A stretch of DNA of 45,484 bases from Acidulodesulfobacterium_A sp049965795. Its GTDB lineage: Bacteria > SZUA-79 > Acidulodesulfobacterales > Acidulodesulfobacteraceae. Shown piece after piece: positions 16,925-25,536 of this stretch. The number at the start of each line of letters is the position of its first letter. Position 1 is the stretch's first letter. Location: assembly GCA_049965795.1 (NCBI GenBank), contig JBMFVW010000013.1:1-45484 (forward strand). Direction: 5' to 3'. A program made the position numbers and the translations under genes. The notes under the pieces were generated by a model, which did no database searches, was not told where the DNA came from, and worked only from the letters and a program-made list of their open reading frames with translations.

Positions 16925-18484
16925 TTATTTTTTTGCAAACGTTTCAATTTTATCTATTCTTTTAATGTCGTCGCCGAATACTTCTTTTATGCTTTCTATT
17001 ATTTTGTCGCCCGTTACCGTATTTTCGGCAAAGTTTTTTTGAAAATCTTTTTTATGCGGTTCTTCAGTCATCGGTTCTTCCGCCTGAAAATTTTTTGGTT
17101 TTGTTATTTTTTCTTTTTCATTCAACTTTTCGTCCATTTTTGAAAAATGTTCGAATAGTTTTTCATGTTCCAAAAGCTGTCCTGAATCTTTTTTAGGCTC
17201 GGTTTGTTCAAACTTTTCTGCCGGTTTAGCCTGTGCGTATCTTTCTTCGTTCTGCCGGTTATATATAATTGTATTTTGTTTATCGGCAGGCTTCGTTTCA
17301 ATAGGTATATTGTGAGGTTTTAGAGATTCTGCCATTCCGTAACTATGTTTAGTTTGATTTTTTAATTCATCTATTTTTAAAATAAGTTCGGTCACGTTTT
17401 TTTTATCCGAAACGTTAAACAGCCTGAAAATAGTCAATTCCATCATTAATAAAGGCGAAGAAATTCTTTGGAATTTAACATCGGCGTTAATCATTACGTC
17501 GAGCATATCTAAAAGTTCTTCAAGGGATTTTTGTTCCGCAAGCGGTTCTATAGTTTTAATTTCTTCGTCGGTTAAGTCGTATATAAGGTCTTTATACCTC
17601 AATTTTACGATAATTATGTTCCTTATATAATGCGCCGCCTGTTTCATAAACTGCCTTAAGTCGGCTCCCGAATCGTAAATTTCTTTTACCGCTTTCAGCG
17701 CCCCTTCGTAATCTCTATCGAATATAGAAGATACTAGTTTTGAAGTTATAGATTTAGACGTAAGCCCCAGCACGCCGGAGACATCTTCTTTAATATTGTT
17801 TCCGAAATAAGATATCACGGTATCGAAAACCGAAAGCGAATCTCTCAGCGAACCGTCGGCAAGCGACGCAATTATCATAAGATTTTCGTCAGATGCGTTA
17901 ATATTTTCGGCTTCGGCAATGTCTTTCAATTTTTCGAATATTATTTTCGTCGGTATCCGTTTAAAGTTGAATCTCTGACATCTGGATAAAATAGTTTCCG
18001 GAACTTTATGTATTTCGGTAGTGGCGAAGATAAATTTTGCGTGGGCGGGAGGTTCTTCCAAAGTTTTCAACAGAGCGTTAAACGCGCTGTTGGATAGCAT
18101 ATGGACTTCGTCTATTATATAGATTTTAAATCTTAAACTTTGCGGCGAATAGATTATGTTTTCTTTTAGTTCTCTTACTGAATCGACTCCGGTATTAGAA
18201 GCGCCGTCTATTTCTATAACGTCAACCGAACTTCCGTTCTGAATTTGGACGCAGGCCGAACAAACGCCGCAAGGATTAGCCGTCGGACCGTTTTCGCAGT
18301 TAATGGATTTTGCGAGTATTCTGGCAATGGATGTTTTTCCGACGCCTCTTGTTCCGGTAAATATATATGCGTGAGAAAGCCTGTCGTTTATTACCGCATT
18401 TTTCAGGGTTTGGACGATTGCATCCTGCCCTATTATCTCGTCAAAAATCCTAGGTCTGTATTTTCGCGCAAGCACCTGGTACAT
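16925..18484 (-). CDS. dnaX: DNA polymerase III subunit gamma/tau
   Basis: The 519-residue clamp-loader ATPase has the N-terminal YQVLARKYRPRIFDEIIGQ, Walker A GTRGVGKTSIARILA (about 44-58), a four-cysteine zinc module (CENGPTANPCGVCSAC), Walker B IYIIDEVHML and sensor ATTEIHKVPETILSRCQRF. After the AAA+ and collar domains a variable, Lys/Glu-rich tail begins near residue 390 and has a short C-terminal segment. No obvious A-rich frameshift slip site for a gamma form was identified. An extended -10 box places the transcript start almost on the ATG. Confidence 0.95.
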   Translation of the reverse strand: MYQVLARKYRPRIFDEIIGQDAIVQTLKNAVINDRLSHAYIFTGTRGVGKTSIARILAKSINCENGPTANPCGVCSACVQIQNGSSVDVIEIDGASNTGVDSVRELKENIIYSPQSLRFKIYIIDEVHMLSNSAFNALLKTLEEPPAHAKFIFATTEIHKVPETILSRCQRFNFKRIPTKIIFEKLKDIAEAENINASDENLMIIASLADGSLRDSLSVFDTVISYFGNNIKEDVSGVLGLTSKSITSKLVSSIFDRDYEGALKAVKEIYDSGADLRQFMKQAAHYIRNIIIVKLRYKDLIYDLTDEEIKTIEPLAEQKSLEELLDMLDVMINADVKFQRISSPLLMMELTIFRLFNVSDKKNVTELILKIDELKNQTKHSYGMAESLKPHNIPIETKPADKQNTIIYNRQNEERYAQAKPAEKFEQTEPKKDSGQLLEHEKLFEHFSKMDEKLNEKEKITKPKNFQAEEPMTEEPHKKDFQKNFAENTVTGDKIIESIKEVFGDDIKRIDKIETFAKK

Positions 18485-18491
18485 TTCATCT

Positions 18492-18500
18492 ATTATATCA
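18492..18500 (-). promoter_or_regulatory. Extended -10 promoter of dnaX, predicted leaderless
   Basis: Reading the minus strand, TGATATAAT forms an extended -10 box whose last base is followed by only 7 bases before the dnaX ATG. The expected start of transcription therefore falls on or next to the start codon. No Shine-Dalgarno sequence can fit. No clear -35 box is seen, which is usual for extended -10 promoters. Confidence 0.5.
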
Positions 18501-18519
18501 TATTTAAAATAAATTTGAT

Positions 18520-18607
18520 GGAAAAGGTGCCAGATTAATTTTTATGCATACAAAACTGTCAATTAACAAAGAAAATATTTGTAAAAAATTAATCTGGCAC
18601 CTTTTCC
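18520..18607. repeat. Intact hairpin element, family B
   Basis: Perfect 24-base inverted arms (left arm begins GGAAAAGGTGCCAGATTA; 18520-18543 and 18584-18607) enclose a 40-base AT-rich loop. Degenerate or half copies lie at 4454-4470, 13530-13595 and 32059-32151. The element sits between the divergent dnaX and valS genes and is followed 20 bases later by a family A palindrome. Confidence 0.85.
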
Positions 18608-18627
18608 TATGTTGCTTCCAATTTGTG

Positions 18628-18656
18628 ACGGGGACAGAATTGAATTCTGTCCCCGT
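18628..18656. repeat. Palindromic element, family A, copy 2
   Basis: The arms ACGGGGACAGAATT and complement are perfect over 14 bases around a single G. The copy is preceded by TTTGTG, as are other copies. It lies between the family B hairpin and the valS promoter. Confidence 0.85.
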
Positions 18657-18671
18657 ATCTAAAGTTGAAAG

Positions 18672-18700
18672 TTGATTTTTAAATAAAAAATTGCTAAACT
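18672..18700 (+). promoter_or_regulatory. Promoter of valS, predicted leaderless
   Basis: TTGATT (18672-18677) and TAAACT (18695-18700) are spaced by 17 bases, and TGC directly before the second box makes it an extended -10. The expected transcription start, near 18707, is about 3 bases before the ATG at 18710. This leaves no room for a ribosome-binding site. Confidence 0.5.
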
Positions 18701-18709
18701 TGAAAAACT

Positions 18710-21211
18710 ATGCAAGAAAAAAACGATTTTATAGATTTTAAAGATTTTCCGAAAAATTACGACTATAAGTTCGTAGAGGAAAAAATATCTAAATATTGGG
18801 AAGACAACGATATTTATAAATTTTCTCAGGAAGATAAAGGAAAACAGGTTTACTCCGTCGATACTCCGCCTCCTTATGTTTCGTCTGCCCATCTCCACGT
18901 AGGTCACGTAATGAGTTATTCGCAGGCTGAATTTATTATAAGATACAAAAGGATGAAGGGTTTTAACGTTTTCTATCCTATGGGTTTCGACGACAACGGT
19001 CTTCCGACTGAACGTTACGTAGAAAAGAAATATAAAATCAACAAATCTAAAATTACAAGGGAAGAATTTATAGATTTATGCCTTAAGGAAACAAAAATAG
19101 GAATAGATATATACAAGTCGCTATGGAGATCCGTTGGAATAAGCGCAGATTATAGTTTGTCGTATTCCACTATAGACGAAAGATGCAGAAAGACCGCCCA
19201 GAAATCGTTTCTCGACCTTTACGGCAAAGGCCTTATCGAACGCCGCAACGAACCTATATTATGGTGTCCGCAGTGCAGGACTTCCCTTGCTCAGGCGGAC
19301 GTAGTGCTGGAAGAATTTGCAGGCGTACTGTACGATATAGAATTTAAATCCGGCGAAGGCAAAAGCCTTATTATATCTACGACGCGCCCCGAACTGCTCG
19401 GAGGATGCGTCGCCGTTTACGCTAATCCAGCCGATGAAAGATATCGTTTTCTGAAAGGAAAGAGCGTCAAAACCCCGCTTTACGATAAAAACGTTCCGGT
19501 TAAATACGACGAGTCTGTAGATATGTCTTACGGGTCTGGACTTATGATGGTCTGCACTTGGGGCGATGCGGAAGACGTCAAGAAATGGAAGGAGCACGAT
19601 TTAGACACCGCAATTATAATAGACAGAGCCGGAAGATTAAACGAATTATCGGGCGGCTATAAAGGATTGAACGTAAGGGACGCCAAAAAAAGCATAGTCG
19701 AAGATTTAAGGAAAATGGATTTAATAAAATCAGAAAAACCTCTCAATCATAACGTCGGAGTTCACGACAGGTGTTCAACGCCGGTCGAATTTATTTTAGC
19801 CGAACAGTGGTTTATAAAAATTTTGGAAAATAAAGAAAAATTTATTGACGCCGGCAATAGAATGTCATGGCATCCGCAGTTTATGAAAACCAGATACGAC
19901 GAATGGATTAATAATCTTAAATGGGACTGGAATATTTCGAGGCAGAGATTTTACGGAGTTCCTTTTCCCGTCTGGTACTGCTCGGAATGCGGAGAAGCCG
20001 TAGTCGCTTCCGAAAACGAACTTCCGGTAGATCCCGCAGTAAGTATGCCGGTAAACGCTAAATGCACAAAATGCGGCGGCAGCAAATTGATTCCTGAAAA
20101 CGACGTTATGGACACATGGATGACGTCGTCGCTTACGCCTCTCATCAATTCGTTATGGTCATACGAAGACGCCGGAAGCAAAAAACTTTATAATACTATT
20201 TATCCTATGGGGCTGCGTCCGCAGGCGCAGGAAATTATCCGCACATGGCTTTTTTATACGGTCGTAAAATCCGTTTACCATACTGGAGATATACCTTTTA
20301 AAGACATAATGATAAGCGGATGGGGTTTGGACAAAAACGGCAAGAAGATGTCTAAAAGCTTGGGAAATTTTGTGAGCCCGGAAGAAATAACCGTCAAGTA
20401 TTCGGCAGATGCTCTAAGATACTGGGCATCTAAGGCAAATTTAGGACAGGATCTTCGTTTCAGCGAAGAAGATGTTGCAAACGGCAGAAGATTGAGTATT
20501 AAAATATGGAACGCCGTAAGATTTTTAATAACGAACGTTGAATCCGATTTTAATCCTTACGAAAAAAATATAAAAGAGCTTAAACTTAGCCGTATAGACG
20601 AATGGATATTGACGGAATTCGAAAACATGATGAAAGCTTGCGGCGAACATATGGAGTCTTACGAATATTCTCTGTGTATTAGAACTCTGCAGGACTTTTT
20701 CTATAATTCATACTGCGATAACTATCTTGAAATTATAAAAAACGTATTTTGGGACGAAAGCGAAGAGAACCCCGAAAGAAAAAAAACCGTACTGAATATT
20801 ATGTATTTTATTTCTTTAAATGCGGTTAAAATGTTTGCGCCTTTTATGCCGTTTATAACCGAAGAACTATATCTGTCATTCTATAAAAGATATGAAAAAG
20901 ATAAAAGCATACATATATCTTTTTGGCCGGAGTTCAGGAACGATTTAGTTTTTAACGATTCTTTGAAATACTCGACCATATTGCTGAATATTCTCGAAGC
21001 TTCCAGGAAACTGCGCACTAATTTAAATCTCCACCAGAATCATAAAGTGCATAAAATCTTAATTCAGGCATTAAATCAGGACTATATAGAAATAATAAAC
21101 GACATTTCCGGCGATATAAGGTCTGCAGTCAGGGCAGAGCGTCTAATATTTTCCGATAAAGCAGATTTTAAGACATCCGACGACAATATTTTAATAGCGT
21201 TAGAAAAATGA
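18710..21211 (+). CDS. valS: Valine--tRNA ligase, archaeal-type
   Basis: The 833-residue class I synthetase has HVGH (63-66) as its HIGH motif and KMSKS at 546-550. An editing domain is present (STTRPELLGGCVAVYANP). Segments such as GFDDNGLPTERYVEKKY, GVHDRCSTPVEFILAEQWFI and NDVMDTWMTSS resemble the archaeal/alpha-proteobacterial Rickettsia-type ValRS rather than the E. coli type. The protein is about 120 residues shorter than E. coli ValS and lacks the C-terminal coiled-coil arm. It stands alone, divergent from dnaX, with a predicted leaderless transcript. Horizontal acquisition is an inference. Confidence 0.93.
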   Translation: MQEKNDFIDFKDFPKNYDYKFVEEKISKYWEDNDIYKFSQEDKGKQVYSVDTPPPYVSSAHLHVGHVMSYSQAEFIIRYKRMKGFNVFYPMGFDDNGLPTERYVEKKYKINKSKITREEFIDLCLKETKIGIDIYKSLWRSVGISADYSLSYSTIDERCRKTAQKSFLDLYGKGLIERRNEPILWCPQCRTSLAQADVVLEEFAGVLYDIEFKSGEGKSLIISTTRPELLGGCVAVYANPADERYRFLKGKSVKTPLYDKNVPVKYDESVDMSYGSGLMMVCTWGDAEDVKKWKEHDLDTAIIIDRAGRLNELSGGYKGLNVRDAKKSIVEDLRKMDLIKSEKPLNHNVGVHDRCSTPVEFILAEQWFIKILENKEKFIDAGNRMSWHPQFMKTRYDEWINNLKWDWNISRQRFYGVPFPVWYCSECGEAVVASENELPVDPAVSMPVNAKCTKCGGSKLIPENDVMDTWMTSSLTPLINSLWSYEDAGSKKLYNTIYPMGLRPQAQEIIRTWLFYTVVKSVYHTGDIPFKDIMISGWGLDKNGKKMSKSLGNFVSPEEITVKYSADALRYWASKANLGQDLRFSEEDVANGRRLSIKIWNAVRFLITNVESDFNPYEKNIKELKLSRIDEWILTEFENMMKACGEHMESYEYSLCIRTLQDFFYNSYCDNYLEIIKNVFWDESEENPERKKTVLNIMYFISLNAVKMFAPFMPFITEELYLSFYKRYEKDKSIHISFWPEFRNDLVFNDSLKYSTILLNILEASRKLRTNLNLHQNHKVHKILIQALNQDYIEIINDISGDIRSAVRAERLIFSDKADFKTSDDNILIALEK

Positions 21212-21213
21212 AA

Positions 21214-21244
21214 TTGACTTTTTATAATTTTAATTTAATAATAT
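21214..21244 (+). promoter_or_regulatory. Likely promoter of the rpmF-plsX-fab operon
   Basis: TTGACT (21214-21219) starts 2 bases after the valS stop. It is followed by TAATAA (21236-21241, 16-base spacing) or TAATAT (21239-21244, 19-base spacing). The 82-base gap before rpmF otherwise holds only A and T runs and a ribosome site, CAGGAG. A further TTTATAATTT downstream could be an alternative -10. Confidence 0.45.
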
Positions 21245-21293
21245 AGCATAGATTTTATAATTTTTTTATATAAGATAAACAGGAGAATTTCAA

Positions 21294-21485
21294 ATGGCAA
21301 ATCCAAAGAAAAGACATTCAAAATGCAGAAGGGATAAAAGAAGGACGCATGACAGCCTTACGCCCGTTAATTATTCAAAATGCCCTAATTGCGGCGAGCC
21401 TATCCTTCCTCACAGGATGTGTCCAAGCTGCAAAACTTATAAAGGCAGAAAAATAGTAGCGGAAAAAGCGCAGGAAAAATCTTAA
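21294..21485 (+). CDS. rpmF: 50S ribosomal protein L32
   Basis: The 63-residue protein begins ANPKKRHSKCRRDKRRTHD, the L32 signature, and keeps a zinc ribbon with Cys30, Cys33, Cys43 and Cys46. This is the zinc-binding (C+) form. CAGGAG precedes the ATG. It heads the fatty-acid and phospholipid operon, a conserved position in many bacteria. Confidence 0.96.
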   Translation: MANPKKRHSKCRRDKRRTHDSLTPVNYSKCPNCGEPILPHRMCPSCKTYKGRKIVAEKAQEKS

Positions 21486-21522
21486 ATAAGCAGACGCCTA
21501 TGCGAAAACTTGGAGACTGTTA

Positions 21523-22536
21523 ATGATTAGAATAGCTTTAGACGGTTTCGGTTCTGATAAGGCTCCGGAACCTGAAGTTATTGGAGCTATAGCGGCGGTT
21601 GAGTCGAATAAGGATATAGAAATAACTATAACCGGCGATGAAACCGTCTTAAAGGATGCTCTTAATAAAAACAATTATAACGGCTCCAGGATTAAAATAG
21701 TTCATGCGCCTGAACGCATAACTATGGAAGATTCGCCTTCTGCTATAGTAAGAAACAAAAAAAATTCTTCAATGCGCGTCGCTTACGAATTAGTAAAAAA
21801 GAATGAAGCAGACGCAATTATCAGCGCCGGAAACAGCGGAGCATCTCTTGCTATTGCAATGTTTGTTTTTAAAAGAATTAACGGAATAGACAGACCTGCT
21901 ATAGCCACTATTATGCCGGCAGTAGGTGGATATACCGTTTTAATAGACGCAGGCGCCAACGTTGACGTAAAACCGTATCATCTTGCTGAATTCGCTATAA
22001 TGGGTTCGGAATATGCCTCGTTTATGAAGGGGATAGACAATCCAAAGGTAGGATTATTAAGCAACGGCGAAGAAGCGTCAAAGGGTAACGACCTTACGAG
22101 GGAAGCATTTGCTATAATTAAAAATACCGATTTAAATTTTTACGGATACGTGGAAGGAAGGGAAGTGTTTAACGGCAAAGTCGATGTAGTCGTTTGCGAC
22201 GGGTTTACGGGAAACGTTATATTGAAAGCTGCGGAAACACTGGCAGAGACGATTTTTAATCTTTTAAGGGAAGAAATAAATAAAAGTTTTATGGCAAAGT
22301 GCGGTTTTTTTATGGCAAGAAAATCTTTAAAAAAATTTAAAAAGCTCGTGGATCATAACGAATACGGCGGAGCGCCGCTGCTGGGCGTTAACGGAGCCGC
22401 TTTTATTGCTCACGGCGGAGCAAGTTCAAAAGCTTTAACGAGTGCAATATTGGTCGCAAAGCATTTCGTAGAAAAAGGCATAATACACAATATAAGCAAT
22501 AAAATAGAAGCAAATGCCAAAAATATTCCAAATTAA
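21523..22536 (+). CDS. plsX: Phosphate acyltransferase PlsX
   Basis: The 337-residue enzyme makes acyl-phosphate from acyl-ACP, the first committed step of phosphatidic acid synthesis by the PlsX/PlsY route. The N-terminal RIALDGFGSDKAPEPEVIGA (usually DAMGGD), SAGNSGA, and the C-terminal YGGAPLLGVNGAAFIAHGGAS are characteristic. The first motif is somewhat unusual, with Phe-Gly-Ser-Asp in place of Met-Gly-Gly-Asp. GGAG lies before the ATG. It is followed by fabH. Confidence 0.95.
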   Translation: MIRIALDGFGSDKAPEPEVIGAIAAVESNKDIEITITGDETVLKDALNKNNYNGSRIKIVHAPERITMEDSPSAIVRNKKNSSMRVAYELVKKNEADAIISAGNSGASLAIAMFVFKRINGIDRPAIATIMPAVGGYTVLIDAGANVDVKPYHLAEFAIMGSEYASFMKGIDNPKVGLLSNGEEASKGNDLTREAFAIIKNTDLNFYGYVEGREVFNGKVDVVVCDGFTGNVILKAAETLAETIFNLLREEINKSFMAKCGFFMARKSLKKFKKLVDHNEYGGAPLLGVNGAAFIAHGGASSKALTSAILVAKHFVEKGIIHNISNKIEANAKNIPN

Positions 22537-22559
22537 TTTAATTACGGAGTTTATTTAAG

Positions 22560-23543
22560 TTGATATATTCAAAAATAGCCGGCATAGGTTCATTCGTTCC
22601 TGAAAAAGTGCTGACTAACGAAGAACTTTGCAATATAGTGGACACGTCCGACGAATGGATTATGTCCAGGACGGGTATAAAAGAAAGAAGAATTGCAGAA
22701 AAAGGTTTGACGACCTCCGACATAGCGGCTGCCGCTGCAAAAAAAGCATTAGATGTTTCAGGTCTAAAACCCGAAGACATAGAGCTTGTTCTTGTCGGAA
22801 CTATAACTCCGGATATGATTTTCCCTTCAACCTCATGTATAGTGCAGAACAAATTAGGACTTAAGAATGCAGCTGCTTTTGATATTAGTGCAGGTTGCAG
22901 CGGTTTTATATATTCTTTGTCGGTAGCGGACAGTTTTATTAAATCCGGAAAATATAAAAATGTTTTAGTTATAGGAGCAGATCTGCTTTCAAGAATTACG
23001 GATTATGAAGACAGATCTACCTGTGTTTTATTCGGAGACGGCGGCGGCGCCGCGGTATTGACGGCAAATACTCAAAATAACCGCGGTATTCTTTCTACGC
23101 ATATGCATTCCGAGGGCGGACACGACGATATTCTAATGCTGAAAGCAGGCGGCTCCTTGATGCCTGCCAGTTTCGAAAGCGTCAACGGCCGCGAGCACTA
23201 TATAAAAATGAAAGGTTCGGAACTTTTTAGATATGCAGTAAATTATCTTAAAGATATAGCGCAGGAAGCAATTGATTTTAACGGACTAAAGCCGGAGGAT
23301 ATAGATTTATTTGTTCCGCATCAGGCAAACATAAGGATTATAGAAGCTACGGCAAAGAAACTAAAATTTCCTATGGAAAGGGTTTTTGTTAACGTGGAAA
23401 AATATGGCAATACTTCAAGCGGATCTATTCCTATTGCTCTCGACGAAGCTTATTCTTCAGGGAGAATCAAGGAAAAGGATATAGTTTTGATAGATGCCAT
23501 AGGTGCAGGATTAACATGGGCATCTTCCATAATTAGGTGGTAG
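22560..23543 (+). CDS. fabH: 3-oxoacyl-ACP synthase III
   Basis: The 327-residue enzyme starts fatty-acid synthesis by condensing acetyl-CoA with malonyl-ACP. The catalytic triad is Cys113 in DISAGCSGF, His in FVPHQANIRI and Asn in VEKYGNTSSGS. The start is TTG at 22560, preceded by CGGAG; the residues after it (YSKIAGIGSFVPEKVLTN) form the family's usual N-terminus. It begins 23 bases after plsX. Confidence 0.96.
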   Translation: MIYSKIAGIGSFVPEKVLTNEELCNIVDTSDEWIMSRTGIKERRIAEKGLTTSDIAAAAAKKALDVSGLKPEDIELVLVGTITPDMIFPSTSCIVQNKLGLKNAAAFDISAGCSGFIYSLSVADSFIKSGKYKNVLVIGADLLSRITDYEDRSTCVLFGDGGGAAVLTANTQNNRGILSTHMHSEGGHDDILMLKAGGSLMPASFESVNGREHYIKMKGSELFRYAVNYLKDIAQEAIDFNGLKPEDIDLFVPHQANIRIIEATAKKLKFPMERVFVNVEKYGNTSSGSIPIALDEAYSSGRIKEKDIVLIDAIGAGLTWASSIIRW

Positions 23544-23556
23544 CAGGTTAAACGAA

Positions 23557-24504
23557 ATGATAAAATCTCGTATTTGCGATATTCTTGGAATAAAATATCC
23601 TGTATTTCAGGGCGGTATGGCTTGGGCATCTAATTACCAACTTGCTTCTGCAGTTTCTAATGCAGGCGGTCTGGGTATTATAGGAGCTGGTCAGATGCCG
23701 CCGGATCTTGTTGTTCAGGAAATAAGAAAAGCAAAAGAAAACACGGACAAACCGTTCGGGGTTAATCTTATATTATATTTAAGCTATATCGAAGAACTTA
23801 TCGATGCGGTAATAAAAGAAAAGGTCGCGGTAGTTACTACCGGGGCCGGCAATGCGGGACCTTACATAAAAAAGTTTCATGATGCCGGAATAAAAGTTAT
23901 ACCCGTTATACCTTCTACCGCTCTTGCAAAAAGAATGGAAAAAGCCGGAGCGGATGCGGTAATTGCGGAAGGCACGGAATCCGGCGGACATATAGGCGAA
24001 ACTACTACTATGGCTTTGGTTCCTCAAGTTGTAGATGCAGTTAATATTCCGGTAATAGCGGCAGGCGGTATTGCCGACTATAGGGGTTTTGCTGCCGCAT
24101 TATGTCTTGGAGCAAGCGGTATTCAAATGGGGACAAGGTTTCTTGCGACTAAAGAGTGCCATATACATCAGAACTGGAAAAATTCCGTTATAAAAGCGTC
24201 AGACAGAGATACAGTAGTAACGGGAAGACCGACAGGCCATCCCGTAAGAGTTTTAAAAAACAAACTTGCCAAAATGTTTCTTGAACTTGAAGAAAAATGC
24301 GCGCCTATAGAAGAATATGAAAAACTTGGAACAGGAAAATTGAAAGCGGCATCTGTTGACGGAGACGCGGAAATGGGTTCCTTAATGAGCGGTCAGATTG
24401 CGGGTCTTATAAAAGAAGAAAAAACCGTAAAAGAAGTTATCGACGAAATTGTTTCGCAAACGGAAGCGTTTTTTAAAAATACAGGCAAATTTATAGCGAA
24501 TTAA
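23557..24504 (+). CDS. fabK: Enoyl-ACP reductase FabK (FMN-dependent)
   Basis: The 315-residue protein is a nitronate-monooxygenase-fold flavoprotein. The N-terminal YPVFQGGMAWAS, GAGNAGPYIKKFHDAGI, GTESGGHIG and AAGGIADYRG match FabK, the FMN enoyl-ACP reductase of streptococci, clostridia and some Deltaproteobacteria. Its place between fabH and fabD supports a role in the last reduction of each elongation cycle, and no fabI is in the window. Nitronate monooxygenase is the alternative reading of the fold. Confidence 0.85.
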   Translation: MIKSRICDILGIKYPVFQGGMAWASNYQLASAVSNAGGLGIIGAGQMPPDLVVQEIRKAKENTDKPFGVNLILYLSYIEELIDAVIKEKVAVVTTGAGNAGPYIKKFHDAGIKVIPVIPSTALAKRMEKAGADAVIAEGTESGGHIGETTTMALVPQVVDAVNIPVIAAGGIADYRGFAAALCLGASGIQMGTRFLATKECHIHQNWKNSVIKASDRDTVVTGRPTGHPVRVLKNKLAKMFLELEEKCAPIEEYEKLGTGKLKAASVDGDAEMGSLMSGQIAGLIKEEKTVKEVIDEIVSQTEAFFKNTGKFIAN

Positions 24505-24528
24505 TTATAATTTATTTATATAAAATTT

Positions 24529-25509
24529 ATGGAAACGGAAAAATCTTTAAATTTAAATTCAAATATTGCTTTTGTTTTTCCCGGACAAGGTTCTCAGCAT
24601 ATAGGAATGGGGAAAGATTTTTTTGAAAATTTCAGCGAAGCGCGCCATGTTTTGGAAGAATCTTCGGACGTTTTAAAAAAGGATATGAAAGATTTGATTC
24701 TCGGCGGCGACGAAAGCGCGTTGAACCTTACGGAAAATACGCAGCCGGCGCTTTTGACGGTCAGTATTGCAATGCTAAGAGTTATTGAAAAAGAATTCGG
24801 CTTAAATCCGAAATGCGTATCGGGACATAGCTTGGGAGAATATACCGCAAATGTTTCGGCCGGAAGTTTAGGTTTTAATTACGCTCTTTTAATAGTTAAA
24901 AAAAGAGGACTGTTTATGCAGACGGCGTGTCCGGTAGGTTTCGGCAAAATGGCGGCAGTTATAGGTCTTGACGACGTAATAATAAAAAACGTTATAAAAG
25001 AAGTAAATGATTCAAAAAATGAAGAAGGCGTTTTTATAGCAAATTTAAATTCTTCTATTCAGACGGTAATATCCGGAATTTCGTCTTTTATAGACGAGAC
25101 ATGCGCACTGCTTAAGGAAAAAGGAGCAAAAAAAATAGTTATGCTTCCCGTAAGCGCTCCGTTTCATACGCCTTTTATGGCTAAAGCGAAGGAAAACCTG
25201 TCGTCGTTTATAGACCAAAGCCGTTTTAGCGATGCCGGTTTTGAAATATTTTCCAATGCAACGTCGCTTAATTATTTTAAAAAAGACGATGCGGTCAGAC
25301 TTCTTTTAGAGCAGATAACGTCGCCGGTTATGTGGAAAGATTTAGTAATAAATATGGAGAAAATATCCGGAGTGACAAAGTTTATAGAAATAGGACCGTC
25401 TAACGTATTAAGCGGATTAATTAAAAGAATAGATAAAAATGCGGATGCCGTCTCAATTAATTCAGTTGATTCGCTTAAAGAATTCGAGAAAATAAAATTA
25501 GAAAACTGA
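24529..25509 (+). CDS. fabD: Malonyl-CoA--ACP transacylase
   Basis: The 326-residue enzyme moves malonyl from CoA to ACP. It shows FVFPGQGSQHIGMG, the nucleophile elbow GHSLGEYTA (Ser101), NLNSSIQTVISG and VSAPFHTPFM with the catalytic histidine. The N-terminus is about 10 residues longer than usual. No Shine-Dalgarno sequence precedes the ATG; a TATAAT at 24506-24511 could be an internal promoter. Confidence 0.95.
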   Translation: METEKSLNLNSNIAFVFPGQGSQHIGMGKDFFENFSEARHVLEESSDVLKKDMKDLILGGDESALNLTENTQPALLTVSIAMLRVIEKEFGLNPKCVSGHSLGEYTANVSAGSLGFNYALLIVKKRGLFMQTACPVGFGKMAAVIGLDDVIIKNVIKEVNDSKNEEGVFIANLNSSIQTVISGISSFIDETCALLKEKGAKKIVMLPVSAPFHTPFMAKAKENLSSFIDQSRFSDAGFEIFSNATSLNYFKKDDAVRLLLEQITSPVMWKDLVINMEKISGVTKFIEIGPSNVLSGLIKRIDKNADAVSINSVDSLKEFEKIKLEN

Positions 25510-25536
25510 TAAATTTATTAAAGACAGGAGCGTTTT

